Shown one piece after another: positions 1-13,189 of a stretch of 64,000 nt of DNA. The translations under genes were made by a program, and so were the position numbers. The stretch comes from Telmatactis stephensoni (lineage: Eukaryota > Cnidaria > Anthozoa > Actiniaria > Isophelliidae). Each line of letters opens with the position of its first letter. Positions within the stretch are counted from its first letter, which is position 1. The stretch is from NCBI GenBank assembly GCA_029948255.1, contig JALIZF010001812.1, forward strand, positions 124,001 to 188,000, written 5' to 3'. Below the pieces are notes generated by a model, which did no database searches, had not been told where the DNA came from, and was given only the letters and a program-made list of their open reading frames with translations.

Positions 1-328
1 AGCAATTCTGACTTGGCTCTTGGTTTGGGAAGTACGATTGATGATGGTCCACAGGACTAGCCGCTGTATTTTGGTTAGGCAGTTGTCCGTGCTGAAACGG
101 AGGAACAGGTTCGGTGTTGTATCCGTTAACTTGGGCATTGTGGCTTGTTTGTGACATAGACATAAAATTCGGTAGAGTATTTTGGTTGTAGTAATTAGGA
201 GATTGCATACGACATTGTGAATAAGAGAAATCCAGAGGATTCGCGTGGTTCTGTGGTTCCTTATTCTGTAGTCCGCTACCAAAGTAAGCCGGGTAGGTTT
301 GTGGTGGCTGCATTGCTAGCGTACTCAT
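1..328 (-). CDS. N-terminal coding exon of an unidentified protein (partial, runs off the left edge)
   Basis: Reading the minus strand from an ATG at 328 gives an open frame of 109 codons with no stop before the window edge. The product is low in charge and rich in Gln, Asn, Pro, Tyr and Ser, beginning MSTLAMQPPQTYPAYFGSG. Composition like this is typical of the N-terminal region of homeobox and other transcription factors, but no DNA-binding domain lies inside the window, so the family is not assigned. A TATA-like box lies just upstream (360-367); if it is used, the 5' UTR would be very short and the second in-frame ATG (311-313) could be the real start. The lack of stops over 328 nt in AT-rich DNA and the codon-like composition support real coding. 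Neighbouring sequence to the right shows no further exon of this gene. Confidence 0.6.
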   Translation of the reverse strand, partial: MSTLAMQPPQTYPAYFGSGLQNKEPQNHANPLDFSYSQCRMQSPNYYNQNTLPNFMSMSQTSHNAQVNGYNTEPVPPFQHGQLPNQNTAASPVDHHQSYFPNQEPSQNC

Positions 329-359
329 CACTACTGATGCAAAGCCTTTGAATTAAGGG

Positions 360-367
360 TATTTATA
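360..367 (-). promoter_or_regulatory. TATA-box-like element upstream of the left-edge gene
   Basis: The minus strand reads TATAAATA about 32 nt before the first ATG of the left-edge exon. Position and orientation fit a core promoter, although a start site 25-30 nt downstream would fall almost on the ATG. In AT-rich DNA such octamers also occur by chance. Confidence 0.35.
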
Positions 368-370
368 AAT

Positions 371-3300
371 GGCTCTGTCAATATATATAAATAATGTAAA
401 ACGCCAGACGAAGCGTGACGTAAGTCACCTGGCCTATGAAATGCCGTCTGGAATAAGGGCATTATTAGGTATTGAAAGGATCTCAATTAACGTAAAAGCT
501 CCAATACGGGCACACACCAAGAAATCTACATTTTATACTCCCAAAATTACGCTCAAACATGAACAAGAAAGTCTTTGGTTTACACATTTGGTAACGGTTT
601 AAAGAATTCTCTAGAATTTCAACCCTAAGATATGCGCTAAAGAAAATGAATTATTCTTTGCCGGTGAACATAAAAGTGCACCTCAGAAGTGCAATTTCAG
701 TTTTTTAAAAACAAACAATAAATCAAGTGCAATTTGCTAAGGAGCGCGCTAAAAGACCTGCAAGACTTTAAATCTAACAAAAAAAGAGACTTGATGATAT
801 AGCCGTTGGCTTGCATGCAAATAAAGCTACAACAAGTGCCTTCAGAAATGCCATCATTTGTCAATTTTCAAGAGCTTATTACTTACTTTAACTGAAACAT
901 AGAATAATATAAGAAAAGAAAACGGCCAACTTGAGGCTTTACTAAAATGACTTTGCTCTTTTCTCTTGTTTATTTTTGAATGAATAAAACGGAATGAACA
1001 TCTGTTCAAAAAAGATATCACAGGTCTCACAAGCTGGTACATTACAGTTCCAATCTGTTTGCTTTCAATTATATATTTGTTCTGTAAAGTCATCAAAAGT
1101 CAAGACTTCTAGCTTTTCAAAACTTTGATAAAACAAAGACGTTAAAACTCTAAGAGTTTCCGTAAAGGACTAAAGCGTTGATGCTATCAGTTCAATCAAA
1201 ATCGTGTTATAATTCGTGCAGTGGGCAGAATAAAACGGATGTAAGCCCCATTGCAGATATCATTTCACACTGGTCCATGACTTTCACAAGTCAAAGACTA
1301 CACCTCCAGCTCTAGTACCGCCTTCAAATTGGAATAAGCGTCTCAGGAGATTTGTAATAACTAAAACAACCCTTTTAATCCCTCTGTAAGACAGGTTCGA
1401 TTGTCAATAGGTGTTAATAATGTCCTCTATCCCAAAGCCAAATTACAATAAGGAGTATATAGCTCTAATGAATACTACATTGTCCTCGTATGGAGGTAAA
1501 CAAATCGTGAAGGTGGTAGAAATGCTGTTGAATACTTCATTTATTTTTGCTGAACAATTTGATTTGAGTAAAATACCAATTAGACTATTTGGGTAATGAT
1601 TTAAGACTATCGCAATAAAGAACTGGCCTTATTTACGTGAAAAGAACACAAAAAACAAGATAGAATTAGTAAAATCAGGTTGGAATGTCGTAGATAGTAA
1701 GTTCAATTATCAATGTCAAAAACATCCACATCTCCTTGGTTTTTGAAGGTTTGGAATCGCTAGTAACTTTCATGGCAACAGATGAGAACTTGCGTAAAAA
1801 GGGTTCAAAATTTCGCCGTGGGAATAAAGAAAACAAAACAACGGAAAATGGTTTGAAGTTTGTTGATAGTAAAGTTTGCCGTAGCGAATTGGCGCCGTAT
1901 GTTGATGTAAAACGTACAGACTTGGAGACTGTTATCGTAAAGGCAGCCCGCTACTTCGCAGGTGTTTCGGATTGTCATTAACTAAACAAAATTGACACCA
2001 AAATGAAATTTACCATTCAGAAACATCACAAATCAAATTTTATACAAAAAACACTAATCAGAACCTTAAGATCTTTTAAAAAACAATACTATTTGTTTTA
2101 GCAGGTTTTTGAGTTTTAATCTTCGAAAAGTATGAAATGAGATTTATACTTTTTATGCGAAGAATCTTTGGGGTATTGTACTCATAATTATTTTATAGAG
2201 AGAATTTGATTTAAAATCTTTCGCGTTTTAGCGCAAACATGAATAAATTTTTAATATATATTTTGTATTCAGTTTTCTGAAACCGGTTTTTTTTTCCTGA
2301 AAATATCTACGCTATCACTGATATCATAATAACACCATTCTTCCTGTAGTATACACACATGGAGCAAAAAACTAAGCTCCTTTGAGCTTTTAACCGGAAG
2401 TTTATTCTGTATGGGCCCAAAAAGGCTTTCAAAACAGGTTACGCACAATTCCAATATTTTCACTTGTTCCTAAATTCGTTCCACTTCCGTTGTTCTCTCA
2501 ACAACTCCTCCTTCTAAATTACCGCAACAATAGGATTGACAAATATTTACATACATATTAAACTATTAGCATGGAATCTTTGACGCTTTATATGGTTATT
2601 TTAAATGAGAATCTTAAATCTTGGGAATTTACTAGAGAATCTGTAAGCCCGTGAGTTTTCTCTTCGCCCTGATAAGGATCTTTTATTAAGAAACAGAGCT
2701 AGGCAGCCCTCACCCAAACACACATTGCCCAAACTTTATCATATCTATTGTTTTTCCCATGCTAAGCTATATAATGAAATTAAGGTCTTGTTCTACGGTA
2801 TACTTTGATAAGACGAGGGAGTGTAGTCTGGATATCAGGGCTCTTCAGAGAACAATACGATAGTAGACTGAAGATCAGAAATACGAGACTGGAGTGGTTC
2901 TTAAAACCTTGAATAGATTCGAGCACGTCGCGCGCACTTGGTTGTTTGTACGGCAGTTTGGCTGTTAAAGGTTCAGTCAGATATTGGAATCAAGGATTAT
3001 TTGATGATAGGCAGAAATAGGGATATTCCATTAGACAGGGTCGAGAATCGTTGACTCATAGATAGGTTATCGAGAGTCCTTTTTGCGGTGTGCCACAGTT
3101 TTCCATGGAGTTAAGTAAGCTAGATTTCTCATTGACTAGCGTAATTGTAACTTTTCGCAATACTGACGCAAAAGGATTTCCCTTTGTTTTTTTATCGCTT
3201 TAGAAGCATTGACCAAAAAGGAAAGCGGTTTTATGGTTAGCTGGCTTTACAACGTCACAAAGAGATCGATCCAATACACGATAGTAGGACACGAGATGCC

Positions 3301-6300
3301 TACAACTTAGAGTCTTAATCTTAATCCTAAGGTTTCTCTAAAAAAAGTCAGTATCTCGCTCATGTGCAGTGATATTATCAGTTTTGACTGGGAATTATAC
3401 TACAGAGTGTAGCGCTATCATTCCATGTGCGGTATATTAAAACGTCAATGAAAGTGTCGTTTTTAAAAAGGTCCTCTTCTAGCTACTACTACTTAGTTGT
3501 CAACCCACAATGGAGTTCTTATACAGTAATTAATAAGGCTATGTCTAGTGATTTTCCTAGAAACAGTTTGGCAAATGCCACATAGATTAGATTACTAGCA
3601 TGGCTAAATAAAATTGATTTAGTTACCAAATACTTGTATAATAGTAAACTGCGCGAAAAGAACTAAGAAATCAGATCAATTTCCGAAGAAATAAGGAAGA
3701 CGAAAGTTTGCAAACTCAAGAAATGTTGCTTTGGTTAGATGTTGTGTGGCAACTGTTGAGAAACAGGCGGCTCTTTTTATGTGCTCGCCTAGTCTTCAAA
3801 CACTTGAAAGTTTCGGAGTTTCTTCTCCGACGTACAATAAATCAAACTGCAAACACCGAATTTATTTAAAATTGTCTCATCACTTTTAGTGTGTCAAGGT
3901 TAGAGTTCGATGTTATAGTAAAAGGACTATCATTCTTAGATTGAAAACAATATATAAGGTGGAATTTAAACGGTGAATACTTGATATGTTACAATTAGAC
4001 TTTCAGAAATTAAAAAACGAGAGAAAAATCTTGCAATCTGTTCATGTAACTTTCAAACTATGTTTTGAATTTGTAGGAAATTACGGCAATAAAAGAAAAT
4101 ATTTGAAAATTGTACAAGTTGAGGACAAACTTTGTGATCTATATAGCCTAAAGGCACCACGTTTGGATATTTGTTATAAAATTACAACATTGGGTAACTG
4201 ACAATACTAAATACAAATAACACTCAACCAAATGATTTTTACCGCCATGTATTCAAACGATCGAACGCTAACCAATATAAAAGACATTTTAATACACAAA
4301 CAGCTTTTTTTCTGGATGTTTACTTCAAGTTGGATAGTCTTGGAGTCTATTATTGAGTTGAATAAAGTGTGTTTCATGGCAACACATGCTAGAGTGAGTG
4401 TGTGGCTTTACAAAACAAAGGATTGAAACCCGCTTGACATGTTCTTAGAATTGCTACCTCTAGAAATATTGTAAGCGATATTCATTATCGAACATTCAAA
4501 CAATGAGGTTTTGAAGAGCTTTTAGACTTCCAACACAAGGAAGGCTTTCATGTGCAACACTGCAGCATTTTAAACTGAACAAAACAGCTATGAATAAAAA
4601 AACCGTTTTAAACTCATAAGTTGATATTGTTTGTTTCTTTCAATATAGCACCAGAGGCTAAAAACACTTGATCACGACGACGCCAAATATGAGGCTATAG
4701 CAGCGAATTGGTTTCCCGACGTCAAACTGGTTTCCTAACATCAAACTGGTTTCTTACTATCAAAGTGGTTCCTTACGACATCGAGATGGTTTCTCGTAAT
4801 ACTAAAATAGCTTTCTAAACATTTTGCAAAGACTTGTTATGTAAACATAAAAATCATACGATTCAAGAGAAAATCGAACATCTACTTTCCTTTGGTAGTT
4901 CTATTGTTTTCTTGTTTATTCCAGCAGTTTGGTTTCAATTTCAATAAAAGGCCCATTCAATTTGTCCTAATTTGTCCGTTATAAAACCCTTAGGGTATGT
5001 ACGATGTTCGTTTCGTTTGTAAGTCTGTCACCATTGAATAATAGATGGTGGTGTTTCGTGGGTTAATAAAAAGTTTGTCTCTAATGGATTGGATCTCAGT
5101 GGGAGGTAGAATTACTTTTAATAGAAAAAGAATGAAAGAAAATAAATACTTTTACTAAAGCGTGAATTATGTTGTACTTTTAATCTAGAAGGTGCGAAAA
5201 AAGTACTTTAAAGTGTGAATTTGGACAGGAAAAGGTGATAGTTTCCCAGTATTTTGATTTCAGAACTATTTTTTGATTCTGATATCGATAAAATAACTCT
5301 GGGTATCCTTGAGTGATACATTCTGTTCTAAAAAAAACCCTTTGGCCTTTTTTGCTACTAAATGTTCGATTGTTTTTCATGTCAAGACACATCCTTGATT
5401 GCACGTGTCGGCTTGTTTTAGTAATTTTGGTCAGACCAAGTTACAAAGACTTCCAGCTGACAAAGAAAAACAAATCCCTCAAACTGTTTTCAAACGTTCC
5501 TGTGTCTCATAGCAGTTCCCTTGTACTTTAGAATAAGCTATTTATAATTCAATTGCCTAAAGCCTTTTTGAAGATGATACCTGCACAAGCCCTTTCTTCG
5601 TGTATTTCTTTGAGGTTGATTGTCTTGTTATATATGGGCGGTCAATACTAACTTGTAATAAATATTTTTTTGATAGTCTTAAAGACATAAGGTCATTCAG
5701 AAGTCTTTACGGATATGCTACAGACAGTTTTCTGAGAAGTATCTTACAACAATGAAACTGCAACAACTTAGCAGACTTAGTACAAATACATTGAAACTAC
5801 AAGATCCTAAAATGAAGCAATCCGTCATTGTTTTGAGAGCTGTAAGAACAATATTGCATTTAAATAATTCTCAATTAAAGTCCTAACATTGTAACCCAAA
5901 TCACTAAAATTCTCTAGAAAGATCTAGGAAAGGACTAGTCTGGTAAATAAAGTCAATATATTCCTACTGTGAAGAACCGCAAAAGAGCAATTCATTTAGA
6001 GGATACACCTACAAACTATTTCCCTGACCTATTTAGTATTTTATTAGCACTACAAGCGTTAAGATTAATAGCAATATATCAAAAATATAGGTCGAATAGC
6101 GGCTACTAGCCTTTCTAGCTTTGTTCGATGTTCTGCATCTGTAGATGTCTCAGGGCTGGTATTATACATGTATTTTACAATGTATTCTGCACAACGGGAG
6201 ATGACTTTTAGTCACAATACAAATTCAAAGAACTAAAGATAAGGAGATTTTGATTTTCTTTGGGGCTACGCGTGAGGGAAACAAACTATTTTCCTTGCGA

Positions 6301-9300
6301 TTCTATAGGAAGTTCACCACATGCTGTGAAAAAGGAAAAATTGAATACAGCTTAAGTTTATCTTAATACGATGTAGTGCTTTAATAGCTTTGTTTCTTGA
6401 CAGTGAGACTTTAAGGCATTTAGAGCCCAGGACTGGTACACTCCTAGCACGCCAGATGCGACAACAGTGCGACATCTCTTTTCTTTTCGAGTGCAGAAAA
6501 CATCATAAAAATAAATTAAAAAGACAAATTTACAAGCGTTAGGAATTCGAAGTGGAATTCTAAGCAAACTGAATAAGTAAATCAAAAACTTGAGTCTTAA
6601 TTGGCCTCGCCAATTTAGGTGAAAAAGACTTCGAATCTGAAAATTAAAATAGATATTAAAGCTGATCTTTTTCGCTTTGGTCAGATTTTTTGATTTGTTG
6701 ACTAAGATTTAATTTAATCATCAAAAGAGCACTGAAGTCCAAATTTGTTTATTATCTAGGAAGCTATCTATTGAACGGGTATATAAAACGCCTTCCGGTT
6801 TCCTAAGAGAGAGATTTGGTGTCCCATCTGCGAGCTTTCCAACGCACAAGCTTTGATTACTGCCACTTATTCCTCTCGCGAGTTAAAAAAACATTTAAAA
6901 AACTGTTTTTCCTACGTGCCACTGCAAAGGGATATTATCTCGGTGGTGGATCTTTTTCAGGATGTTAGTCATTAAAGAGCCGTTCTGGCGACAGGGTTTA
7001 ATTAAAATTGGCTCTTAATAGCCGTTTCCCAGTGAGAGCCAATTTCAGACTAGTATTAAACAAACGCGAATGTTATTATATGATTTATAACGAAGCATTT
7101 AAGCTCGCTTTGACTCTCAGTGTTTCCGCTATAAAGCAATTTCGGTATGTTTTACGAGTCATTACCGGCTGATTGATTCCCCTAAGGGGCCCATTTCGTC
7201 ATTTAGTGGAAAAGTTTCAACCAAATATAACAAACACATCAATCTAAAGTTGTCCGATCGCTCGCTTTTTTGTTGATATATTGCGAGGGTGTTTAACTAT
7301 GATAAGTTGAAGACTTGCACGATTTTACAAAGTACTGTCACGGAATTAATCTCCAAAGATTTTAAACAAGCGAGGTGGTCGACTTTCAGCAGATGTTAGA
7401 ACTGTAAATTGGTAAAGTGGTCGATCTTATCTAGCTAAAATTCAATTAATTTTAAGTATTTGAGAAAAAGAAGGAATTATTTTTGAGAAAATTGGATTAA
7501 ATTAGACTAAACAAGGAGTTTTTGGAGAATGTTGAGCAAAAATCCTTCATGTAGCTTGAGGCGGTTTGGAGCAGGTGGCAATGTGAGAAAACCAATTGAA
7601 TGGCAAGAAAACCAATTGAATGCCAAAAAACCTTTCCGCTGTTTTAAACAAAATACATGAATTTTTATTGTCGTTCTATTTTTGAGGTTAGAAGAGCAAT
7701 CAAACTTTTAGTAGTCGTAAATTTCGATAAATCCAAACCACAAAAGTTCTTGAAGTTTACACCCAAACACCTGAACCTCCTTGATTCAATAAATTTTCTT
7801 TTCAAAGAAATTCAAGCTTCGGGTTTACGGTTCTGTAAATGAATTATCTTTTCAAAATCAGATAATCCTCTTGTATATTCAGCTTGTTCTAATTCTTATG
7901 TAAACTTGTGTTCAAGCTCAATTTTTTGAATCATAAATTTGGCGTCAATTGGGCGAGATTTTTTAAAGAGCTTGCTGATACACAACGCTAGTGAGAAGGA
8001 AGTACGGAGTATAAGACTTGTTTTTCTTTCTTTATAAACAAAAAATGTATAAACTTAGCTATCATCACGCTTATAAAACTAAAAAGATACCATCTTGTGT
8101 GTGATTCCACCCACCTTCACGCTTCAAAACAAAACGATATTTTTTTTTGAAAAACAAAAAACAACAAACAAGATTTCATGTCGGAAAAAAACCCGACGGG
8201 AAATCCTCCTTTCGAGGTGGAACCATTTAAAGCACAAATTTAATCAAAAAACTCGTTCAGTCTATTACAAAAACGCCCAGTTCCTTATTTAACATGAGTG
8301 ATATGTACTCTTAAGTAGTCGATGGTTACAGAAGAGGAAGAATTTAACAATGCTTACGTGTAGAGAGGAACTGTTAAAAGCCTGGAAATTGAGACCCAAA
8401 ATGTCTACTCTGTCGATAATCAAATCAAAGAACAGGAAGAACTTAATATTACGATCGGATAAAATGTTTTAACAAAAAAATCCCTAAGTTTTTAAGTGTT
8501 TGGTGGGGTAGGCTTCGCTTAATATAGAATAAACAATAGTTTATTGTAGGTTCTTTTAGTGCGGTGTATAGTAACAGTGTAATTTTGGCTATTGTTTCTT
8601 TTCGATATCAGTTTCAATATTCATTGGATTTCAGAAATTTTGCAAGCGAATCACTCTGACCGGATTTCAGAAATCTTTGCTGATCTATTCTCACTTGGAG
8701 ATTTAAATTTCTAGTTAGACTTATGCACTTTTTAGTGAATATACTTTTTATCGATCTATTCTTACATTTCTCCCAAAAAATTGTCGTCTGTCGTTGTTTC
8801 TACAAACTTGTTTTTAGTAAAAAAATATTCAGTTTTTTTATCTTTATTGTTATTCTACATACTTTTTATTCCTCATTTAAATTCCTCTGTTTTTCTTTAA
8901 GCTCTAAATTTCAAGAAAAAATCCTCTTTACTTTCGAACTTGTCAGGATAAACGTGCTTTATTTTTGTCCGCAAATTTCACTACATTTAGTACGCTAGCA
9001 ATGAACGACTCGTGGAAATAGTTTCTAGATAAAGATTTTAGAGTGGTTTACAGAATAAGAAATGGGAAAAGTTGCTCTGGTAACAAAAAAGAAGGTCTAA
9101 AATCTGTGAATACCTGATTTCTTGGAATGTTATCCGACACCTAAGCCGTTCTTGGTGGGCGGTGGAATATACACCATACCAAAATATAGGAGTTTCATCC
9201 TCAACTCCTGCACGATAAACTACATTCGATAAACACACAGAGATCTTGGAAGCAATGGTTTATATGTGAAACATTAACCCTGATCGTTAGTTTTCCCTTG

Positions 9301-10270
9301 ACTAATTTCTTTAGAAATAGCAGTTTTAAGAGAATTTAGTGCAATTACAATGTTATTACGGCCTGTTTTATGAAGCTATAAAACACCATATACAGACAGG
9401 CGTTCTCGGACAACGACTTGCTCTATGTTCCGTTTGTTCCAATTAAAGTCAACTGAATGGCATGTCAGAGATACATTTCAGAGCAATTTTGTATTTAATA
9501 GGTTTATGTGATCGTCTTGTGGACTCAAATGAATGTATTTGTCGAACATAAACGAAAAAAAAGACACGTTAACTGAATAAATCCATTTATTTTACGGATT
9601 ACATGTCAGATTGCAGTGAAAAACTTGCAGCGCTGAACGTAAAATAAATACCAATAAAACAAACAAACATGTTATTTATAACAGCAGTGCTTGTAGAACC
9701 ACTAGAAGTTTGATTGAATGCTGTTAGAGATGAATAATGGTTCAATCGGTAACATCCCTCAGCAACGATTTTTATCGCAGAATTGATTTTGTCAGAAATA
9801 AAGCCTCTTCACGAAAGACGATTCAACGCCTCTGCATCCAAAAGTGCTCTTCTGGAGAGTAGTGCACCCCCGGATGGTGCACCCCCTACAGACCTACCCT
9901 ACTATAGTGAGTATCGTTCGTGACACTTTAATAAAGTGCTTGTTCAAAGGGCAGTTTACCTTCTGCTCCCCTCCTTCCCCCTCTTCAATGCTGTGATCCA
10001 CAGCCTCAGTCAATACAACGAGGTGAAGATCGACATGAAATGTGGTGAGTCGAATCGTGTTACGCTCGCTTACAAGGTCGCGTATTACAACTAATTAATA
10101 CCAAAATACCCAGATTATAGGGATGGTGCGGTGAGTAAGCCGGCGAGGAGTAAACAGACGATATAAATTGTAGAAAAGCGAAGGACAAGGGAAACTGCGA
10201 AGAAAATAAATGATATGATTAAAAATGATTATATCGAAAGTTTTTGGTTCGGTCACCAAAGGTACGAACA
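371..10270. other. Intergenic stretch with no recognisable gene
   Basis: AT-rich single-copy-looking DNA. All open frames are under 95 codons, show no family I recognise and lack convincing splice structure. The only structures noted are a short ~20-bp tandem repeat near 4.7 kb and a small doublet around 7590-7620. Distal regulatory DNA for the left-edge gene could lie here but cannot be seen from sequence alone. Confidence 0.6.
4706..4800. repeat. Short tandem repeat, ~20-bp unit
   Basis: About five degenerate copies of a unit built around 'caaactggtttcctaacat', with ggtttc recurring at roughly 20-bp spacing. Confidence 0.7.
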
Positions 10271-10276
10271 AGTCCT

Positions 10277-10412
10277 AAAGAAGAAGAAGAAGAAGAATAG
10301 GAGGAGAAGGATGAGGGAGAAAAGGAGGAGAAGTAGGAGGAGATGGAAGAAGAAGGAGGAGAAAGAGGAGGAGGCGGAGGGAGAGGAAGAAGAAGAAGAA
10401 AAAAAACAAGAT
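10277..10412. repeat. Purine-rich (GAA/GGA) tract
   Basis: About 135 nt of almost pure A/G on the plus strand (AAG, AGG and GGA triplets). It creates long spurious Lys/Arg/Glu or Ser/Pro/Leu open frames on both strands. Mirror-symmetric purine tracts of this kind can form triplex (H-DNA). Confidence 0.8.
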
Positions 10413-10566
10413 AATACTTCATTTGGTGCAATTAGTATTACTGTTATACAGCACTGTTTACAAACAAACGGCATATGTAAAATCAAGTTTAAATTCGAAG
10501 GTAGAGATATAGCAGTCAAATTGTGCGCAAATGGTTTTACTAGCGTAGGGAGGGGAGGTAGGCAAA

Positions 10567-10581
10567 GGGGGGGGGGGGGGG
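10567..10581 (+). repeat. G homopolymer (~15 nt)
   Basis: An uninterrupted run of about 15 G at the end of a G-rich patch. Its length is likely to be polymorphic or uncertain. Confidence 0.8.
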
Positions 10582-10973
10582 AGCACATGCCCTCCTAAAT
10601 TTTTGGTAATTAATTGCAAAAAATATACTGAAAAGAAAAATAAAATATTAGAAATTAAATAAATATTGAACATTTAAGATATTTGGATTTGTTTGTTTGT
10701 TTTTTCTTTTTATTCTAGGTGCCCGGCCAAGTTCCTGGGTTCTCGCTACGCTTCTCAATGGTTCAATGTCTGCATAAAGGAAATGAGCGAAATGGAGCAT
10801 TAACCAATGATTAACATAGCCATGAACATAACAATTTTGCTATCACAAACTCTTTGGTTCGCATCAAATTTTGTATGGGCACAGCAGCCTAATTAAATTT
10901 AAGTAATTACAACTCAATTCCGAGTATGTGCAGCCAAGTTTGATTTAACAAGTTGACACCTGTACTAATTTAA

Positions 10974-11252
10974 ATGTGCAATATTTCGGTTCTATTGCGG
11001 ATCCATATTAATGCTACATCTAATCAAATTGGATTCAAAGAAACCACCACAGCATTGCACTGGACAATATCTAAAGTACGATGTTTGTTAGAGACAAACA
11101 CTAATGCGACAGATCAACGACTCGCTGAAAACCCATCACTAATAGTGCAACCTTTACAAAGGGTTTTAGATAGGTGTCCCCAATTAGTTATTGTAAAATA
11201 GCTAGAACGATGTGACACATAAATAAAGTCATTATTATTATTATTATTATTA
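10974..11252 (+). mobile_element. Candidate 3' end of a retroposon with an (ATT)n tail
   Basis: About 250 nt ending in 'aataaagtc' followed by seven ATT units. A polyadenylation-like signal directly before a short ATT tail is the usual 3' end of LINE and SINE copies, and the nearby SINE at 16.1-16.4 kb ends in the same way. A 75-codon open frame inside it (10974-11201) is not recognised. The 5' boundary is not defined. Confidence 0.4.
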
Positions 11253-11269
11253 ACCAAAATCAACAATCA

Positions 11270-12310
11270 GGCTACTGACATCCGCCACTTGCACAACCAA
11301 AATCAACGCTAATTACACACCCATTCGCCACCAGCTACTCAGTTCCTCAACCAACACTATACCAAGTCTACTCTTTACCGAACTAATGCTGATCGCGAAA
11401 TTATGCTACCGCCATACACTCACTTCCACATCCACCAGCACCTACCACCAATACTGATCACACACCAATTCGCTAGCAGCTACTTCCAAAAACATAACCA
11501 ATACTATACCATGTACCAAATCTATACTACCACACCTCATCGCCATACACCTACTTCCATATCCACCTACTCGCATTCAGCTACTTACACAAACACAACC
11601 AATATTATATACCTAGTCTATTCATCACGACCAACGCTAATCACGAAATACTACCACCACCCACATGTTGGCCACATACCATAACATCATCTCATCAGCC
11701 CACTTGGACAACTACCACCACGCCCATCATACAACCATTCTCACTATTAACTACTTCCACAAACACACTCAACACTGATTATAAGAGACTCTGCCACCAT
11801 AACATCATCTCATCAACTCACTTGCACAACCACCACCACACCGATCACACAACCATTCTTGCTATTAACTACTTCCACAAACACACCCAACACTGATTAT
11901 AAGAGACTCTGCTACCATAACATCATCTCATCAACCCACTTACACAACCACCACCACGCCCATCATACAACCATTCTCACTATTAACTACTTCCACAAAC
12001 ACATCCAACACTGATTATAAGAGACTCTGCTACCATATCATCTCATCAACTCACTTGGACAACCACCACCACACCGATCACACAACCATTCTCACTATTA
12101 ACTACTTCCACAAATACACCCATGCAACACTGATTATAAGACTCTACCACCATAACATCATCTCATCAAGCCACTTACACAACCACCACCACGCCCATCA
12201 TACACGCTATTAACTACTTCCACAAACACATCCAACACTGATTATGAGAGACTCTGCTACCATAGCATCATCTCATCAACCCCGGCCTTGCACAACCACC
12301 ACTTATACTA
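11270..12310 (+). repeat. Satellite array, ~118-bp unit
   Basis: A landmark 'cataacatcatctcatca' recurs near 11680, 11798, 11916, 12034, 12151 and 12261, giving a period of 117-118 bp with a final shortened unit. Each unit is C/A-rich on the plus strand and contains 'ctattaactacttccacaa'. Sequence from 11270 to 11680 is built from more diverged relatives of the same words. The 93-codon open frame here only reflects the repeat. Confidence 0.85.
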
Positions 12311-12455
12311 ACAACATGCGACAAATCAATATTAACGCAACCAGACCAGGACGGTTACAGTTTATGTAGCTCCGAAGCCAGTATCTTCACAATAACACCA
12401 CACCCGACACACACATCTTAACCTATGCGTTTGCTACTAATACGACTATCTTGGG

Positions 12456-12705
12456 CCAAGAGACCATAATACTAAGAGAGTAAAACTAAGTATTGATGTC
12501 TGTGCGATGTTCGCGGCGACTAAGGCTATTTTTAGTAATTTCGCCATCGCGCAAGCAAGGCTCTCAATTAAACGAATTTGATTTTTGACATGCGCGTGAA
12601 CGGGACCGTTTACTTTGGCATTTGAATTCTATTGTAGCCTTGCGCGCGCGATGGCGGAGTTACTAAAAGTATAACATTATAGTCGCCGCAAACAGCGAAC
12701 AGACT
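12456..12705. mobile_element. Foldback MITE, family also present at 55.7 kb
   Basis: The ends are inverted around 'ttgatgtctgtgcgatgt', and the interior carries the inverted words 'gccatcgcgc' and 'gcgcgcgatggc'. A second copy at 55672-55915 on the same strand shares the order of words, including the left flank 'aagagac-ataatactaag'. No transposase-like frame is present, so the copy is non-autonomous. Confidence 0.65.
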
Positions 12706-12744
12706 ATCATCATCAAACAAGTTTTATCATAATTGAAGGGCCTG

Positions 12745-13146
12745 ATATACTGATTAATAATCTCCATCGCTGGCATCACTGTTTACCGTATTGTGACATC
12801 CATATTTGTGACTGTCATCACAGAATTTGAACTCAATCGAAATCATTATCATGCAAATAATTAATGTTAATAAGTAATAATAATCTTCATCACTGGCATC
12901 ATTACAGTGTTTGTGTAAGCTGAGGATAAGCCTGGAACTCTTTCCTTTTGCAAATAAATTGTAGAGAGATGAGAAAAAAGAGCAACTGGACATCTCTATA
13001 GATAATACATTAATAATGTTCATTATTGGCATCATTATGTACCATATTTGTGCCGTCTTTATTTGTTACTATCACAAAATTTAAACTATTGTTGTATTAC
13101 TCAATGTCACTTACATTATTGCTATTTCCGTGAAAAATATCTAAGT

Positions 13147-13177
<31 letters not shown>

Positions 13178-13180
13178 ATA
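12745..13180. repeat. Degenerate ~135-bp tandem repeat ending in (CAT)n
   Basis: The word 'tcatc-ctggcatcat' recurs three times near 12765, 12890 and 13025, and the array ends in an uninterrupted run of about ten CAT/ATC triplets from about 13149. Confidence 0.6.
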
Positions 13181-13189
13181 GGATTATCA

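Noticed and set aside
1411..1981. Two short plus-strand frames (61 and 81 codons) as a small gene
   Set aside because: No family resemblance, no joining splice signals that give a sensible product.
10215..10598. 127-aa Lys/Arg/Glu-rich protein and overlapping minus-strand frames
   Set aside because: Entirely produced by the purine-rich repeat and a G homopolymer.
11403..11684. 93-aa His/Thr/Tyr-rich ORF
   Set aside because: Lies in the satellite region; low-complexity composition follows the repeat.
11680..12300. CRISPR-like array of regular repeats
   Set aside because: Whole 118-bp units are tandemly repeated with no unique spacers, in a eukaryotic genome.
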